Assembly (NCBI RefSeq): GCF_023544445.1
Contig: NZ_JALPVJ010000034.1
Span: 16,488 to 80,487 of the forward strand
Direction: 5' to 3'
DNA length: 64,000 nucleotides
Origin: Actinoplanes sp. M2I2
GTDB lineage: Bacteria > Actinomycetota > Actinomycetes > Mycobacteriales > Micromonosporaceae
Position numbers and translations under genes: made by a program. How positions within the stretch are numbered: the stretch's first letter is position 1; every line of letters starts with the position of its first letter. Under the pieces are notes generated by a model, which was not told the DNA's origin, did no database searches, and saw nothing but the letters and a program-made list of their open reading frames with translations. Positions 16,856 through 25,625 of this stretch are shown here, piece after piece.

Positions 16856-17728
16856 ATGGACCTGGTGGTGGGTGTGGACGCCGGCGGCACCGCGACGCGG
16901 GCCGTGGTGACGACGTTGTCCGGCGAGGTGCTGGGCCGCGGATCAGCCGGCGTCGGCAACCCGCTGACCGTCGGCTTCCGGGCCGCCGCGGACGCGATGG
17001 AGGGTGCCCTCCGCGCCGCCCTCGGGACCCTCCCGCCGGCCGACGTGGTGCAAGGCGTACTGGGCATCGCCGGGACGAGCTGCCTCACCGGCGGGGCCGG
17101 GCTCCGGGCGTACGAGAAGGTCTGGGAGGGCCTCGGCCTGGCCGCCCCGATGGACGTCGTCGGCGACGTCGTGACCGCCTTCGCGTCCGGCAGCGCCGAG
17201 CCGTCCGGCATCGTGCTGATCGCCGGCACCGGCGCGATCGCCGCCCAGGTGGAGGGCCTCACCGTCGTTCACACAGTGGACGGCCACGGCTGGTTGCTCG
17301 GCGACGCCGGGTCGGGCCGCTGGATCGGCCTGGCCGCGCTGCGCTCCGCCGTGCGCCAGTGGTCCTCACCCTTCGCCGCCTCGATAGCGACCCGGGTGGG
17401 GGCAGTCTCGCCCGAGGCGCTGGTGGCATGGGCGCAACACCTGCCGTTCACCGAGATCGACGCGCTCGCGCCTTTGGTTTGTGAGCTGGCCCGCAACGCC
17501 GACCCGCAGGCCCGCGCGATCACGTCGTCCGCCGCCACCGAGCTGATCCGTTCCCTCGACGACCTGGCCGCGCCCGGTCCGGTCGTCCTCGCCGGCAGCT
17601 TGCTGACCCAGGACACACCCGTACGCGAGGAGGTGCGCTCAATCCTGCGAGCCCGCGACGTCGGCACTTCGACCGGCGCCGACCCCACCCTCGGCGCCGC
17701 CCGGCTGGCCGCCGGAAAGCTGTGCTGA
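16856..17728 (+). CDS. BadF/BadG-type sugar kinase, probable N-acetylglucosamine kinase
   Basis: 290 residues of the ASKHA ATPase fold: phosphate-1 loop GVDAGGTATRAVV, the LIAGTGAIA phosphate-2 motif, and GHGWLLGDAGSGRWIGLAALR, characteristic of the N-acetylhexosamine kinase branch. It would phosphorylate the imported amino sugar in the cytoplasm, supplying the substrate for the SIS protein and for general nagA/nagB catabolism encoded elsewhere. It is divergent from the rpiR-led operon with about 85 bases between the starts. Its 3' end overlaps the converging STAND gene by 90 bases. The substrate is inferred from context. Confidence 0.85.
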   Translation: MDLVVGVDAGGTATRAVVTTLSGEVLGRGSAGVGNPLTVGFRAAADAMEGALRAALGTLPPADVVQGVLGIAGTSCLTGGAGLRAYEKVWEGLGLAAPMDVVGDVVTAFASGSAEPSGIVLIAGTGAIAAQVEGLTVVHTVDGHGWLLGDAGSGRWIGLAALRSAVRQWSSPFAASIATRVGAVSPEALVAWAQHLPFTEIDALAPLVCELARNADPQARAITSSAATELIRSLDDLAAPGPVVLAGSLLTQDTPVREEVRSILRARDVGTSTGADPTLGAARLAAGKLC

Positions 17729-20200
17729 GCCCAGATCCGGTTGTGACAAGCGGCATTCCGCTACATGATGACGGGCCTGTGCGTCGTCACCAAGGGCACG
17801 ATAGGCCTCACCGAGACCGGCATGAGCGCGGGTCACCTCGTATCGGGCGCCGATCTCCGCGGCGATCCGGCAGGAGGCATGGTGGTGCTCGATGGCGTCG
17901 CGGGAGCGTCCGGCGGCCAGGGCGGCTTCGCCCAGACCGTTCAACGATTCGGCCTGGCCCAGCCGGTAACCGGTGCCACGAGCGATGGCCAAGGCTCGCT
18001 GGTGATGGTTCGCGCTCTCTTCCAGCCGCCCGAGGCGCGTGTACAGATTGCCCATGCTCATCAGAACGTCACCTTCGGCGTCGCGCACACCGAGCTGCTG
18101 GAACACCGTCAAGGCCCGGCCCAGGAGATCGCCTGCCGCGTCGTAACGACCGGCTCGCATCTCGGCGTCGCCCAGGCATTGCCAGGCGCATGCCTCACCG
18201 AATGGGTCACCGACTCGGTGAAACAATCCCACCGACTGACGCAGGATCTCGGTAGCCTCGGAGAGATACCCCATTCGCAGCCGCAGAATGCCCAGACCGC
18301 ACAGCGCCCCGGCTTCGCCGGCCTCGTCACCGGCAAGCCGATACAGCACCAAGGACCGCTGGTAACAATCGTTGGCGACGACATGCTGACCGGTGAGTTC
18401 CAGAACGAAGCCGCGGCAGCCCAGGGCACGCGCCTCGCCGGCCTGATCACCGACACGCCGGAACAGGTCCTGCGCGCGACGGAAGCTGTCCACCGCCTCG
18501 CCGTATCGGCACAGGTTCCGGTACGCGACACCCAGATCCGTCAGCGCGTAGCCTCGCCCGGCTTCATCGCCGACGCGCGAGGCGGCACGGTAGGCATGTT
18601 GTTGCACCGCTACTGCGTCGATCGGATAGCCACCACTGAGGACGAGATACAGCACGCACGCCAGAGCGACGGTATGACGTGGCGAATCCTGCGCGGCGAC
18701 CGACACGAGGGTGGGTCGTTCGGCGTCAAGCCAGCCAAGGGCAGCACCCGGCTCGCTCAAGTCGGGAGTGGGGGAGGCGGCCGGTGGAATCGGCGATCTG
18801 AGCTGCACAGCGACAGAGTGCAGCGTGGTGACAGCCGTCGCCGCGGTGGTCAGATAGTGGTCGAAAAGCCGATCGAGAGTGGCGCGCCGAAGTGCCGGCC
18901 GGTCCTCATCCCGGGCTCGATTGACGGCGTATGCCCGGACCAGGTCGTGAAAGGCATAGCGACCGGGGGCGGTCTGCTGCAGCAGATGATCGGCCCGTAG
19001 CCGAAGGAGGCGGGCCTGCGCGGTGCGCAAGTCGGTGTCGTTCAGCGCCGCGGCGGCGTAGGCGTCGAAGTCCTGTCCCGGATGCAGTGCGAGCTGCCGT
19101 ATCAGCTGACGGAGGCTGTCTGGAAGACGACCGTATGACAGATCGAGGGCGGCTTCGACCCCGCTCTCCAGGCGCCGTTCGGCATGTCGTTCGTCGAGCC
19201 GATCCGCGTGGTCGGTCAACGTCCACCCCGGAGTGCGTCGGATCTGACCAGCGACCAGACTCAGGGCCAACGGGAGATGCCCGCAGCGCCGAGCGATCCG
19301 GGCCGCCGCCGCCTCGTCCTCCCCGACGGGCGCCGCCTGCTCCAGGAAGGCCACCGCCTCCGGCGGCGTCAACACATTCACGGAGACGCGCCTGGCCGCG
19401 CGCAGCCCGGCGAGGCGGTGGCGGCTGGTGATCAGCGTGAGGCACCCCGGCGTGGCGGGCAGGAGCGGCCGGACCTGGTCGGCTGCGGCCGCGTTGTCGA
19501 GCACCACCAACGCGCGCTTGCCGGCGAGCCGGGAACGGTAGAGCGCGACGAGCCGGTCGAGCTCGTGCGGGATCCGTTGCCCCGGCACGCCGAGCAGTCG
19601 CACGAACCCGTCGAGCACCGCGGCGGGGTCGGCCGGAGGCTGCTCGGGGTCGAAGCCGCGCAGATTGACGAACAGAGTCTGCTCGAACGGCTCCGACCGG
19701 TTCCATCGGTGCCCGGCGTGAATGGCCAGTTGTGTCTTGCCGATGCCGGCCATGCCCTCGATCGCCGAGATCACCACCGCGCCACCATGCGACGCGGCCC
19801 GGCGCAGTTGATCGAGCTCGGCGTCCCGGCCGGTGAAGTCGGCGAGATCGGGCGGCAGATCGGCGCGCACTCGCACCTGTGACGCGGCCTCGCTGTTCCC
19901 GGCGATCGCGCGCAGGGCCTGGCGCCATTGAACGACGTAACCGGCGTCGGGGTGCAAGGCTTCGACGACCGCCACGACGAGGTCGTCGTTGAGCCGCCGG
20001 CGCCCCGGACGGAAACAGTCGGCGACTGTCGACCGGCGGGCCAGCTCCCCGCCCGGACGCCCGGCCGCGCTCCACGCCGCGTTGACCCGGCTGGTGATGA
20101 CCTCGTACGAGGGACCGCCCGCCCACGCCTTGAGCAGGCGAAGCTCGTCGACGACGTCATCGAGGCCGGTCGCCCGGGCCGGATCAGGTGGATCAGCCAT
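17639..20200 (-). CDS. STAND-family NB-ARC/TPR signalling protein
   Basis: 853 residues in three parts: an N-terminal helical/HTH-like region common to actinobacterial STAND proteins (residues 10-100), an NB-ARC ATPase with P-loop GMAGIGKT (149-156) and a LVVLDNAA Walker B, and about ten C-terminal TPRs (GEAVDSFRRAQDLFRRVGD and similar). These act as nucleotide-controlled switches, often in transcription. The far C-terminus (from about residue 810) loses the TPR pattern and runs 90 bases into the antisense of the kinase gene, so the original stop may have been lost by a frameshift. ATG 20200 begins the conserved N-terminus; the frame is open further upstream. Confidence 0.8.
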   Translation of the reverse strand: MADPPDPARATGLDDVVDELRLLKAWAGGPSYEVITSRVNAAWSAAGRPGGELARRSTVADCFRPGRRRLNDDLVVAVVEALHPDAGYVVQWRQALRAIAGNSEAASQVRVRADLPPDLADFTGRDAELDQLRRAASHGGAVVISAIEGMAGIGKTQLAIHAGHRWNRSEPFEQTLFVNLRGFDPEQPPADPAAVLDGFVRLLGVPGQRIPHELDRLVALYRSRLAGKRALVVLDNAAAADQVRPLLPATPGCLTLITSRHRLAGLRAARRVSVNVLTPPEAVAFLEQAAPVGEDEAAAARIARRCGHLPLALSLVAGQIRRTPGWTLTDHADRLDERHAERRLESGVEAALDLSYGRLPDSLRQLIRQLALHPGQDFDAYAAAALNDTDLRTAQARLLRLRADHLLQQTAPGRYAFHDLVRAYAVNRARDEDRPALRRATLDRLFDHYLTTAATAVTTLHSVAVQLRSPIPPAASPTPDLSEPGAALGWLDAERPTLVSVAAQDSPRHTVALACVLYLVLSGGYPIDAVAVQQHAYRAASRVGDEAGRGYALTDLGVAYRNLCRYGEAVDSFRRAQDLFRRVGDQAGEARALGCRGFVLELTGQHVVANDCYQRSLVLYRLAGDEAGEAGALCGLGILRLRMGYLSEATEILRQSVGLFHRVGDPFGEACAWQCLGDAEMRAGRYDAAGDLLGRALTVFQQLGVRDAEGDVLMSMGNLYTRLGRLEESANHHQRALAIARGTGYRLGQAESLNGLGEAALAAGRSRDAIEHHHASCRIAAEIGARYEVTRAHAGLGEAYRALGDDAQARHHVAECRLSQPDLGSAQLSGGQPGGAEGGVGAGRSADVAGSQD

Positions 20201-20326
20201 GAAGCCGAGGCTAAGCACGGCGGTGTCCCGGCGGTGTCTTTCAGCGGACTCTTGGCACCATGTGTCTTCCTCCGGGATCATCCGGGCTTCCCCCGCTGCC
20301 GGCGCCGAGCCGCCGACACTCGGACC

Positions 20327-20689
20327 ATGGAATGGCACGCGGACGTCGAAGTCGTCGCCGAACTGGAACCGTGGCAGGTCGGTGGCATTCTGGCCGACGT
20401 CGAGGAGGACGTCGTCGCCTGTTACGAGCCTGAGCGAGAAGTGCTCAGACTCCGGCACCGGCTACGAGCGCCTCACTACGGCGCGGCTCTGGTGGAGACC
20501 GGCAACTGGGTCACCGGCGAGGCGTTGCCCGCCATACGCCGGCAGACGCGCGCGGGTCCGGTGCTGCGGCTCGTCGTGGCGGCCGCGCCTGGGTGCATGC
20601 CTGCGCACCGCGGGCCGCAGACGGCCCGGCCGACCAGCTCACTGCGTTCGATGGCGGGACGACGATGGGGTCCGCTCAGCCCGGACTGA
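20327..20689 (+). CDS. Hypothetical protein, about 120 residues
   Basis: Starts MEWHADVEVVAELEPWQVGG and continues as an alternating beta/alpha pattern to about residue 80, after which the sequence becomes Arg/Pro-rich and less convincing. No family recognised. It is divergent from the STAND gene and its last 51 bases overlap the 3' end of the LacI gene. The ordered N-terminal half argues for a real gene; the C-terminal part may be read-through of a lost stop. Confidence 0.45.
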   Translation: MEWHADVEVVAELEPWQVGGILADVEEDVVACYEPEREVLRLRHRLRAPHYGAALVETGNWVTGEALPAIRRQTRAGPVLRLVVAAAPGCMPAHRGPQTARPTSSLRSMAGRRWGPLSPD

Positions 20690-21682
20690 ACTCGACCGGA
20701 GCTCGAGGCGATGCGGCACGACGATGCGGCGCGGCGGGTCGTCGCGGTCGGCCAGCCGCTGCGCCAGGCAGGTCAGCGCGGCCTCGGCGATGGCCGGCTT
20801 GTCCGGGGCGACGGTGGTGAGGGCCGGGTTGGCGTAGCGGCCGTCCTCGATGTCGTCGAAGCCGGCCACCGCCAGGTCACCGGGCACGCTCAGACCCCGT
20901 GACAGGGCCACGTGCATCGCCCCCAGGGCAAGCTGATCGCTGAAGCAGAACACGGCGTCGACGTCCGGGTCGGCGCCGAGCAGGCGGGTCATGGCGGCGG
21001 CGCCGTCCTCGCGGTGCAGGCGCTCGACCGTGATCTCGTGCCGCGGCAGGCCGGCCTCGGCCAGGGCCCGGCGGTAGCCCTGCGCCCGGCGGGCGGCCGT
21101 GCCGTTGACCAGGTGGGGCTGGAGGCCGACGGCCGCGATGCGCCGGCGACCGGTTTCGATCAGGTGGCGGGTCAGGTCGGCCGCCGCCGACACGTTGTCG
21201 ATGGCCACGTGGTCGAGCAGTCCGCCGGCGTCCTGTTCGCCCAGCAGCACCAGCGGGGCGCTGTCGGGGCGGCGGGTCAGGTCGCCGGGCGACAGGCCCC
21301 ACGGGCTCATGATCAGGCCGTCGACCGTCTGGGCCCGGACACCGTCGAGCAGTTCCCGCTCCCGCTCGGCGTCGCCGCCGGTCTGCTGCACGAGCAGGGT
21401 CCACGCGTACGCCTCGGCGCGGTCGGCCAGATGACCGGCCAGCTCGCCGAAGTAGGGCGACGCGATCTCGGGCAGCACGAGCGCGACCAGGCCGGAGCGG
21501 CCGCCGCGCAGGTGCCGGGCGGCGGCGTTGGGCCGGTAGCCCAGCTCGTCGATCACCCGCTGCACGCGCTCGCGCGTCTGGGGCGCGACCAGCGCGAAGC
21601 CGGACACCACGTTGGACACCGTGCGCACGGAGACGCCGGCCCGCTCGGCGACCTGTCTGAGGTTGGCACTCACAGAGGCCAT
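20639..21682 (-). CDS. LacI-family transcriptional regulator
   Basis: 347 residues: LacI HTH at residues 8-28 (LRQVAERAGVSVRTVSNVVSG), hinge helix with YRPNAAARHLRGG, then a periplasmic-binding-protein-like sugar domain (LVALVLPEIASPYFGELAGHL; VAIDNVSAAADLTRHLIETGRRRIA; VPGDLAVAGFDDIEDGRYANPALTTV). ATG 21682 fits the conserved N-terminus better than the frame opening 27 bases upstream, which would lie inside the operator. It is divergent from the PhyH gene and very likely controls it. A short C-terminal extension after the conserved HRLELR motif is atypical. Confidence 0.88.
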   Translation of the reverse strand: MASVSANLRQVAERAGVSVRTVSNVVSGFALVAPQTRERVQRVIDELGYRPNAAARHLRGGRSGLVALVLPEIASPYFGELAGHLADRAEAYAWTLLVQQTGGDAERERELLDGVRAQTVDGLIMSPWGLSPGDLTRRPDSAPLVLLGEQDAGGLLDHVAIDNVSAAADLTRHLIETGRRRIAAVGLQPHLVNGTAARRAQGYRRALAEAGLPRHEITVERLHREDGAAAMTRLLGADPDVDAVFCFSDQLALGAMHVALSRGLSVPGDLAVAGFDDIEDGRYANPALTTVAPDKPAIAEAALTCLAQRLADRDDPPRRIVVPHRLELRSSSVRAERTPSSSRHRTQ

Positions 21683-21690
21683 CCTAGGGG

Positions 21691-21717
21691 TTGCAACGTT
21701 GCATGCCACGTTGCAAC
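21691..21717. promoter_or_regulatory. Double LacI-type operator between lacI-like and PhyH genes
   Basis: A perfect 12-bp palindrome TGCAACGTTGCA (21692-21703) with the CG centre typical of LacI-family sites, and an inverted second copy TTGCAACGTGGCA (one mismatch to the first, on the minus strand, 21704-21716). Together the outer arms form TTGCAACG/CGTTGCAA. The block sits only 8-10 bases from both start codons, so binding would block both genes. Confidence 0.75.
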
Positions 21718-21726
21718 ATGCTTGGT

Positions 21727-22557
21727 ATGACGACTTTCATCAATGACGCCGAGGTCGGTGCGAAGGCCCGCGACGCCATCTACACCGATGGCATCACGGC
21801 GCTCAAGGGCGCGTTCAGCGCCGAGTGGGCCGACGCCATGCGCGAGGACATCGAGACCGCCTTCGCCGAGGCGATCAACCGGGAGGGCGGCGCGGTGGGC
21901 CGGGGCCCCAAGCGCTACTACGTCGAGATCCACCCCGAGCAGCTGCGCGGCTTCGTCGACCTGGTCACCCACCCCTGGGTGGTCGCCGTCTGCACCGCCG
22001 TGCTCGGCCCGCGCTACGAGATCGTCGAGCTCGGCTTCGACATCCCCTTCGCCGGCGCGGTCAACCAGCCGTGGCACCGTGACTTCCCGATGCCCGAGGT
22101 CACCCGCACCGACCGGCGGCTCAACTCGCTGGCGTTCAACCTGACCGGCGTCGACACCACCGACGACATGGGCCCGTTCGAGATCGCCCCCGGCACCCAG
22201 TTCGACGACAGCCCCGAGTTCGGCCACGACATGTTCCCGCCCAAGCCGCACTACGGCCGCTACAACGAGCTGGCCGTGCGCAAATACCCGCAGCGCGGCG
22301 ACATCTCGGCCCGCTCGGCGCTGACCATCCACCGCGGCACCGCCAACAAGTCGGAGAAGTCACGCCCGGTGCTGGTGCTCGGTGTCGACGCCCCCGACGC
22401 CACCAACGGCGACAAGCACGCCATGGCCGTGACCCGCGACTACTGGGCCTCGCTCCCCCAGCTCGTCAAGGACCACCTGCACTGCCCGGTGGTCGACACC
22501 CTCACCCCGATCACCCAGAAGCACACCATCGAGGGCCTCGTCATGGGTGAAGCCTGA
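21727..22557 (+). CDS. Phytanoyl-CoA dioxygenase (PhyH)-family Fe(II)/2-oxoglutarate oxygenase
   Basis: 276 residues with the double-stranded beta-helix iron triad: H117-R-D119 (in QPWHRDFPMP) and H202 (TIHRGTANKS), plus R213 as likely 2-oxoglutarate ligand (KSRPVLVLG). Family members hydroxylate small molecules such as phytanoyl-CoA, ectoine or natural-product intermediates; the substrate here is unknown. No ribosome-binding site precedes ATG 21727 and the operator ends 10 bases before, so the transcript may be nearly leaderless. Control by a sugar-type LacI repressor hints at a carbohydrate or glycoside-linked substrate, which is inference. Confidence 0.8.
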   Translation: MTTFINDAEVGAKARDAIYTDGITALKGAFSAEWADAMREDIETAFAEAINREGGAVGRGPKRYYVEIHPEQLRGFVDLVTHPWVVAVCTAVLGPRYEIVELGFDIPFAGAVNQPWHRDFPMPEVTRTDRRLNSLAFNLTGVDTTDDMGPFEIAPGTQFDDSPEFGHDMFPPKPHYGRYNELAVRKYPQRGDISARSALTIHRGTANKSEKSRPVLVLGVDAPDATNGDKHAMAVTRDYWASLPQLVKDHLHCPVVDTLTPITQKHTIEGLVMGEA

Positions 22558-22575
22558 CCGTGCTTGGCTGGAGCG

Positions 22576-23151
22576 ATGCCGTGGGAAACCTCGAAACCTC
22601 CTCGCCCTCCGTCGCACCCGGTCGCCCTCGAGCCGCTCGAGCGCGGCGACCGGGCCGTGCTCGACCACCTCGGACAGCTCTACCGCTACGACCTCTCCGA
22701 GTCGTACGGTCTGCTGCCCAACGACGACGGCAGCTTCAACTTCCGTGAGCTGGACCGGTTCCGCCTCGCTGGCGACCCGCGGCGCCGGGCCTGGCTGATC
22801 ACCGCGGCCGGCCGGACAGCGGGCTTCGTCCTGACCGGCCCGGCCGACGCGGACGGCCACGCGATCACCGCCTTCTTCGTGGTGCGGGCGCTGCGCCGGA
22901 CAGGGGTGGGCCGGGAGGCCGCGGTCCGCGTCATCGGGCTTCTCCCGGGCCGATGGGTCATCGGTTTCCAGCGCTACAACCCGGGCGTCGAGGCCTTCTG
23001 GTCCCGGGTCGCCACCGAGGTCGCCGGCGACCGCTGGGAGATCGCCGACGGTCCCGTGCCGGAGAACCGGCCACCCGACACGTTCATCAGCCTCACCACT
23101 CAGGGCACCACCCGCAGCGACGGGCCGGACTCCACCCCGAGCACCTCGTAG
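22576..23151 (+). CDS. GNAT-family N-acetyltransferase
   Basis: 191 residues with a GNAT fold: acceptor-side strand VALEPLERGDRAVLDHLGQLYRYDLSE, then AWLITAAGRTAGFVL, the acetyl-CoA motif FFVVRALRRTGVGREAAVRVI (a variant of RRxxGxG), and the C-terminal YNPGVEAFW. Acceptor unknown. It begins 18 bases after the PhyH gene on the same strand, suggesting cotranscription. Its last 52 bases overlap the converging metallopeptidase gene. The start is uncertain: ATG 22576 was chosen, but GGAG is unusually close. Confidence 0.75.
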   Translation: MPWETSKPPRPPSHPVALEPLERGDRAVLDHLGQLYRYDLSESYGLLPNDDGSFNFRELDRFRLAGDPRRRAWLITAAGRTAGFVLTGPADADGHAITAFFVVRALRRTGVGREAAVRVIGLLPGRWVIGFQRYNPGVEAFWSRVATEVAGDRWEIADGPVPENRPPDTFISLTTQGTTRSDGPDSTPSTS

Positions 23152-25562
23152 GGCGCCACGATGACGCCGCCCAGCAGCTGATACCGGCCCGGTGGCGGCG
23201 CTGCGAACTCCAGCGTCGCCTCCCCGCCCGCGCGGCCCGGCGACAGCGACCCCAGCGTCGTGGCCACCACCCGGGTGTCGAGGCCGTCCGGCGAGGTCGC
23301 GACCACGTGGGCGATGTAGTCGGCCGGATGGCCGGTGGCGCCGGTGAGCGCGAACGTGATGGTGGCGGTCAGTCGGTCCGGGCCACCGGCTCCACCGGGA
23401 CCGGCCGGCGTGACGCTCAGGTCCAGGATCTCCAGTCCGAGGTCGACCGGCGCCGGTCCGGCCGCCGCGACGGCCCGCGTGGTCTCCACGAAGTACCGCA
23501 CCCGGCGGCCCCCGTCGTCCTGGGCCGGCTCGCCCGGCAGGCCGGTGGCCCGCTCGCCGCCGGCCCGGACGACCTGCCGTTCCCGCACCTCCCCGTCCGC
23601 GTCGAGCAGCACGGTGACCAGGTAGATCGGCGCGTCGCCGGCCTCGGCCGCGGCCACTTCCTCCGTCGTCGTCAAGTCGGGCGTCGTGAAATCGGGTTCG
23701 ATGCCTTCCAGCCGGGCGCCGGCCGAGCGCGCGGCCGGGCCCATGCCGAACCGGGCGAACGCGCCCCACACCGCCGTCCGCGCCTCGGCCGTCCGGGTGG
23801 CGGACAGCCGGCCGGCCGACAGCAGGTCGGTCAGCGCGGTGAGGATCGCGTCGCGCATGTCCAGGAACCCCGGGTTGGCCCGGGACAGCTTCAGCGCGTC
23901 CATCACGAGGCCCAGCGCCAGCTGCTCCGAGCCGAGCCGCCGGGTCATCTCCAGCAGCGTGGCGCACCAGACCTCGCCGACCTCGTGCACCTCGCGGTAC
24001 TCCCGGCCAAGCCGGCCGAAGTGACCCGGGTGGCGGTCGTCGTAGCGGTGACCGCGGATGCCGACCGCCTGGTCCACGACCCAGGCCCCCACGACGTCGG
24101 CGCCGGTGTGGACGCAGGCGAAGAAGTCGCCCCAGCCCTCGCCCATCCCGGCGCTCTGCGGCTCGTCCAGCGCGTGCGTGTCCAGGCCGCCGCCGACCAG
24201 CCGGTTGGTCACCCCGTGGGCGAACTCGTGGAAGACGACCGAAGCGTCCAGCGCCGTGTGCCGCCCGGTCCGGCTGACCAGGCCCAGCCGCAGCACCGGG
24301 CTCCGGCCGTCGACCGGCGTGGCCATCGACGCCGTGCCGGGCACGGCCCCGGCGTACACGCGGGTGTCGACCGGGTCGGCGCCCACCCCGCCCCGGCCCA
24401 GCGGGTCCCGCTGGAAGTTGCCCTCGGCCTCGGTGAAGCCGAGCAGATAGAAGAAGTCGTGGGCCGACGAGGCCAGCGCGAACGCGTTCACCACCTGCTG
24501 GTCGGCACTGCCGGGGTCGGGAGCGAAGGTCACCCGGCCGTCCACCTGACGGCCCCGGGCCGGCGCGCCCGAGTCGCCCGGGTGCGCGACCACGCTGTTG
24601 CCCGCGGTGTCGTCGCGGGACAGCCACGGGTCGGGGAACCCGTCCGGGAGACCGGCCGGCGAGTCGAGCCGGTAGTCGCTCAGGGCGCGGGGGAACGTGA
24701 TCCGCTCCCGGTCGCGGCCGCCGTCGACCAGGTAGACGTCGCCGACCCCCGCCGCCGAGAGCACGGTCTGATGGGCGAAGAGCACCGTCCGATCGCGGGC
24801 GTCCACCACCACGACGAACCGCTGGACCTGCTCCGGCATGGTCATCGTGACCCGCCAGCCGAGCCGGGTGTCGCCCGGGCTCAGCGGGAACCACACCAGG
24901 GCGGCGGTGATCGGCTCGGCGAACGGGCCGGAGGCCAGGACGGTGGCGCGGTCCTGGGCGCCCTCGAGGACCGTGGTCACCCGCGGCTCGAAGTCGTCCA
25001 CGTCGACCGCGGGCGGGTCGAACGGCTGCTGGAACTGGTCGTACCGGCCGAGCTCGTCCGGGCCGGGCCGGGCGACGTGGCCGGCGGCGGTCAGCACGGC
25101 GTCCTCCACCCGTACGGAGGGCACGGCGTCGAGCGGCTCCTCGATCGTCACCGTGCTCCCGGCGGTCGACGCGAGCGCCCCGGCCGGGTCGAAGACCACC
25201 GCCTGGGCGGCCTGGAAGACCGGGATCCCCTGGTGCTGCTGACGCAGGTGGACGGTGTGCGCGCCGGCCCCGGTGGTCCGCACGGCCGGGTCGGGCACGA
25301 ACTCGGCCGGCCGGCTCGCCGTCAGCCCGAGCAACGGGCCCACCGACCGCAGATGGGCCAGCGCGCGGGCGGCGTAGTCGCCCGGCGCCGCCCGGCCACC
25401 GGCCAGTTCCACCCGGGCCGCGTTGCCGGTCAGCCGGTCCAGTCCGGCCACCCGGGCGGTCTGCTCGCCGGGCAGCCCGTCGGAGACCTCACGGGCGAGC
25501 GTCCGCAGGCGTTGTTCGTCCGGCTCGGCCACCGGACGGCGTAGATCGACTTCCCGGCTCAT
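23100..25562 (-). CDS. M36-family (fungalysin-like) zinc metallopeptidase
   Basis: 820 residues. The zinc motif HEFAH lies at 445-449 with the third ligand at E475 in GMGEGWGDFFA, the spacing known for M36. The first about 330 residues correspond to the FTP-type propeptide (with HTVHLRQQHQGIPVFQAAQAV); after the catalytic domain (about 340-610) a C-terminal beta-rich region of about 200 residues follows. No signal peptide is evident, odd for a usually secreted family; export by another route or cytoplasmic action is possible. GAGGAG precedes the ATG. The gene lies 63 bases behind an unknown gene on the same strand, probably an operon. Confidence 0.85.
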   Translation of the reverse strand: MSREVDLRRPVAEPDEQRLRTLAREVSDGLPGEQTARVAGLDRLTGNAARVELAGGRAAPGDYAARALAHLRSVGPLLGLTASRPAEFVPDPAVRTTGAGAHTVHLRQQHQGIPVFQAAQAVVFDPAGALASTAGSTVTIEEPLDAVPSVRVEDAVLTAAGHVARPGPDELGRYDQFQQPFDPPAVDVDDFEPRVTTVLEGAQDRATVLASGPFAEPITAALVWFPLSPGDTRLGWRVTMTMPEQVQRFVVVVDARDRTVLFAHQTVLSAAGVGDVYLVDGGRDRERITFPRALSDYRLDSPAGLPDGFPDPWLSRDDTAGNSVVAHPGDSGAPARGRQVDGRVTFAPDPGSADQQVVNAFALASSAHDFFYLLGFTEAEGNFQRDPLGRGGVGADPVDTRVYAGAVPGTASMATPVDGRSPVLRLGLVSRTGRHTALDASVVFHEFAHGVTNRLVGGGLDTHALDEPQSAGMGEGWGDFFACVHTGADVVGAWVVDQAVGIRGHRYDDRHPGHFGRLGREYREVHEVGEVWCATLLEMTRRLGSEQLALGLVMDALKLSRANPGFLDMRDAILTALTDLLSAGRLSATRTAEARTAVWGAFARFGMGPAARSAGARLEGIEPDFTTPDLTTTEEVAAAEAGDAPIYLVTVLLDADGEVRERQVVRAGGERATGLPGEPAQDDGGRRVRYFVETTRAVAAAGPAPVDLGLEILDLSVTPAGPGGAGGPDRLTATITFALTGATGHPADYIAHVVATSPDGLDTRVVATTLGSLSPGRAGGEATLEFAAPPPGRYQLLGGVIVAPYEVLGVESGPSLRVVP

Positions 25563-25625
25563 GGATCTCCTCTCTCGCAGCCGCCCGGCGCCGATCAGCG
25601 TCGGCGCCGGGCGACCGGGCGGCGT

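Noticed and set aside
16856..17728. Glucokinase of the ROK family
   Set aside because: The ROK zinc motif is missing; the phosphate and adenosine motifs fit the BadF/BadG N-acetylhexosamine kinase branch.
22360..24894. A very long minus-strand frame of 844 residues
   Set aside because: It is a GC-driven shadow frame overlapping PhyH, GNAT and the M36 gene, low-complexity Arg/Gly/Pro-rich.
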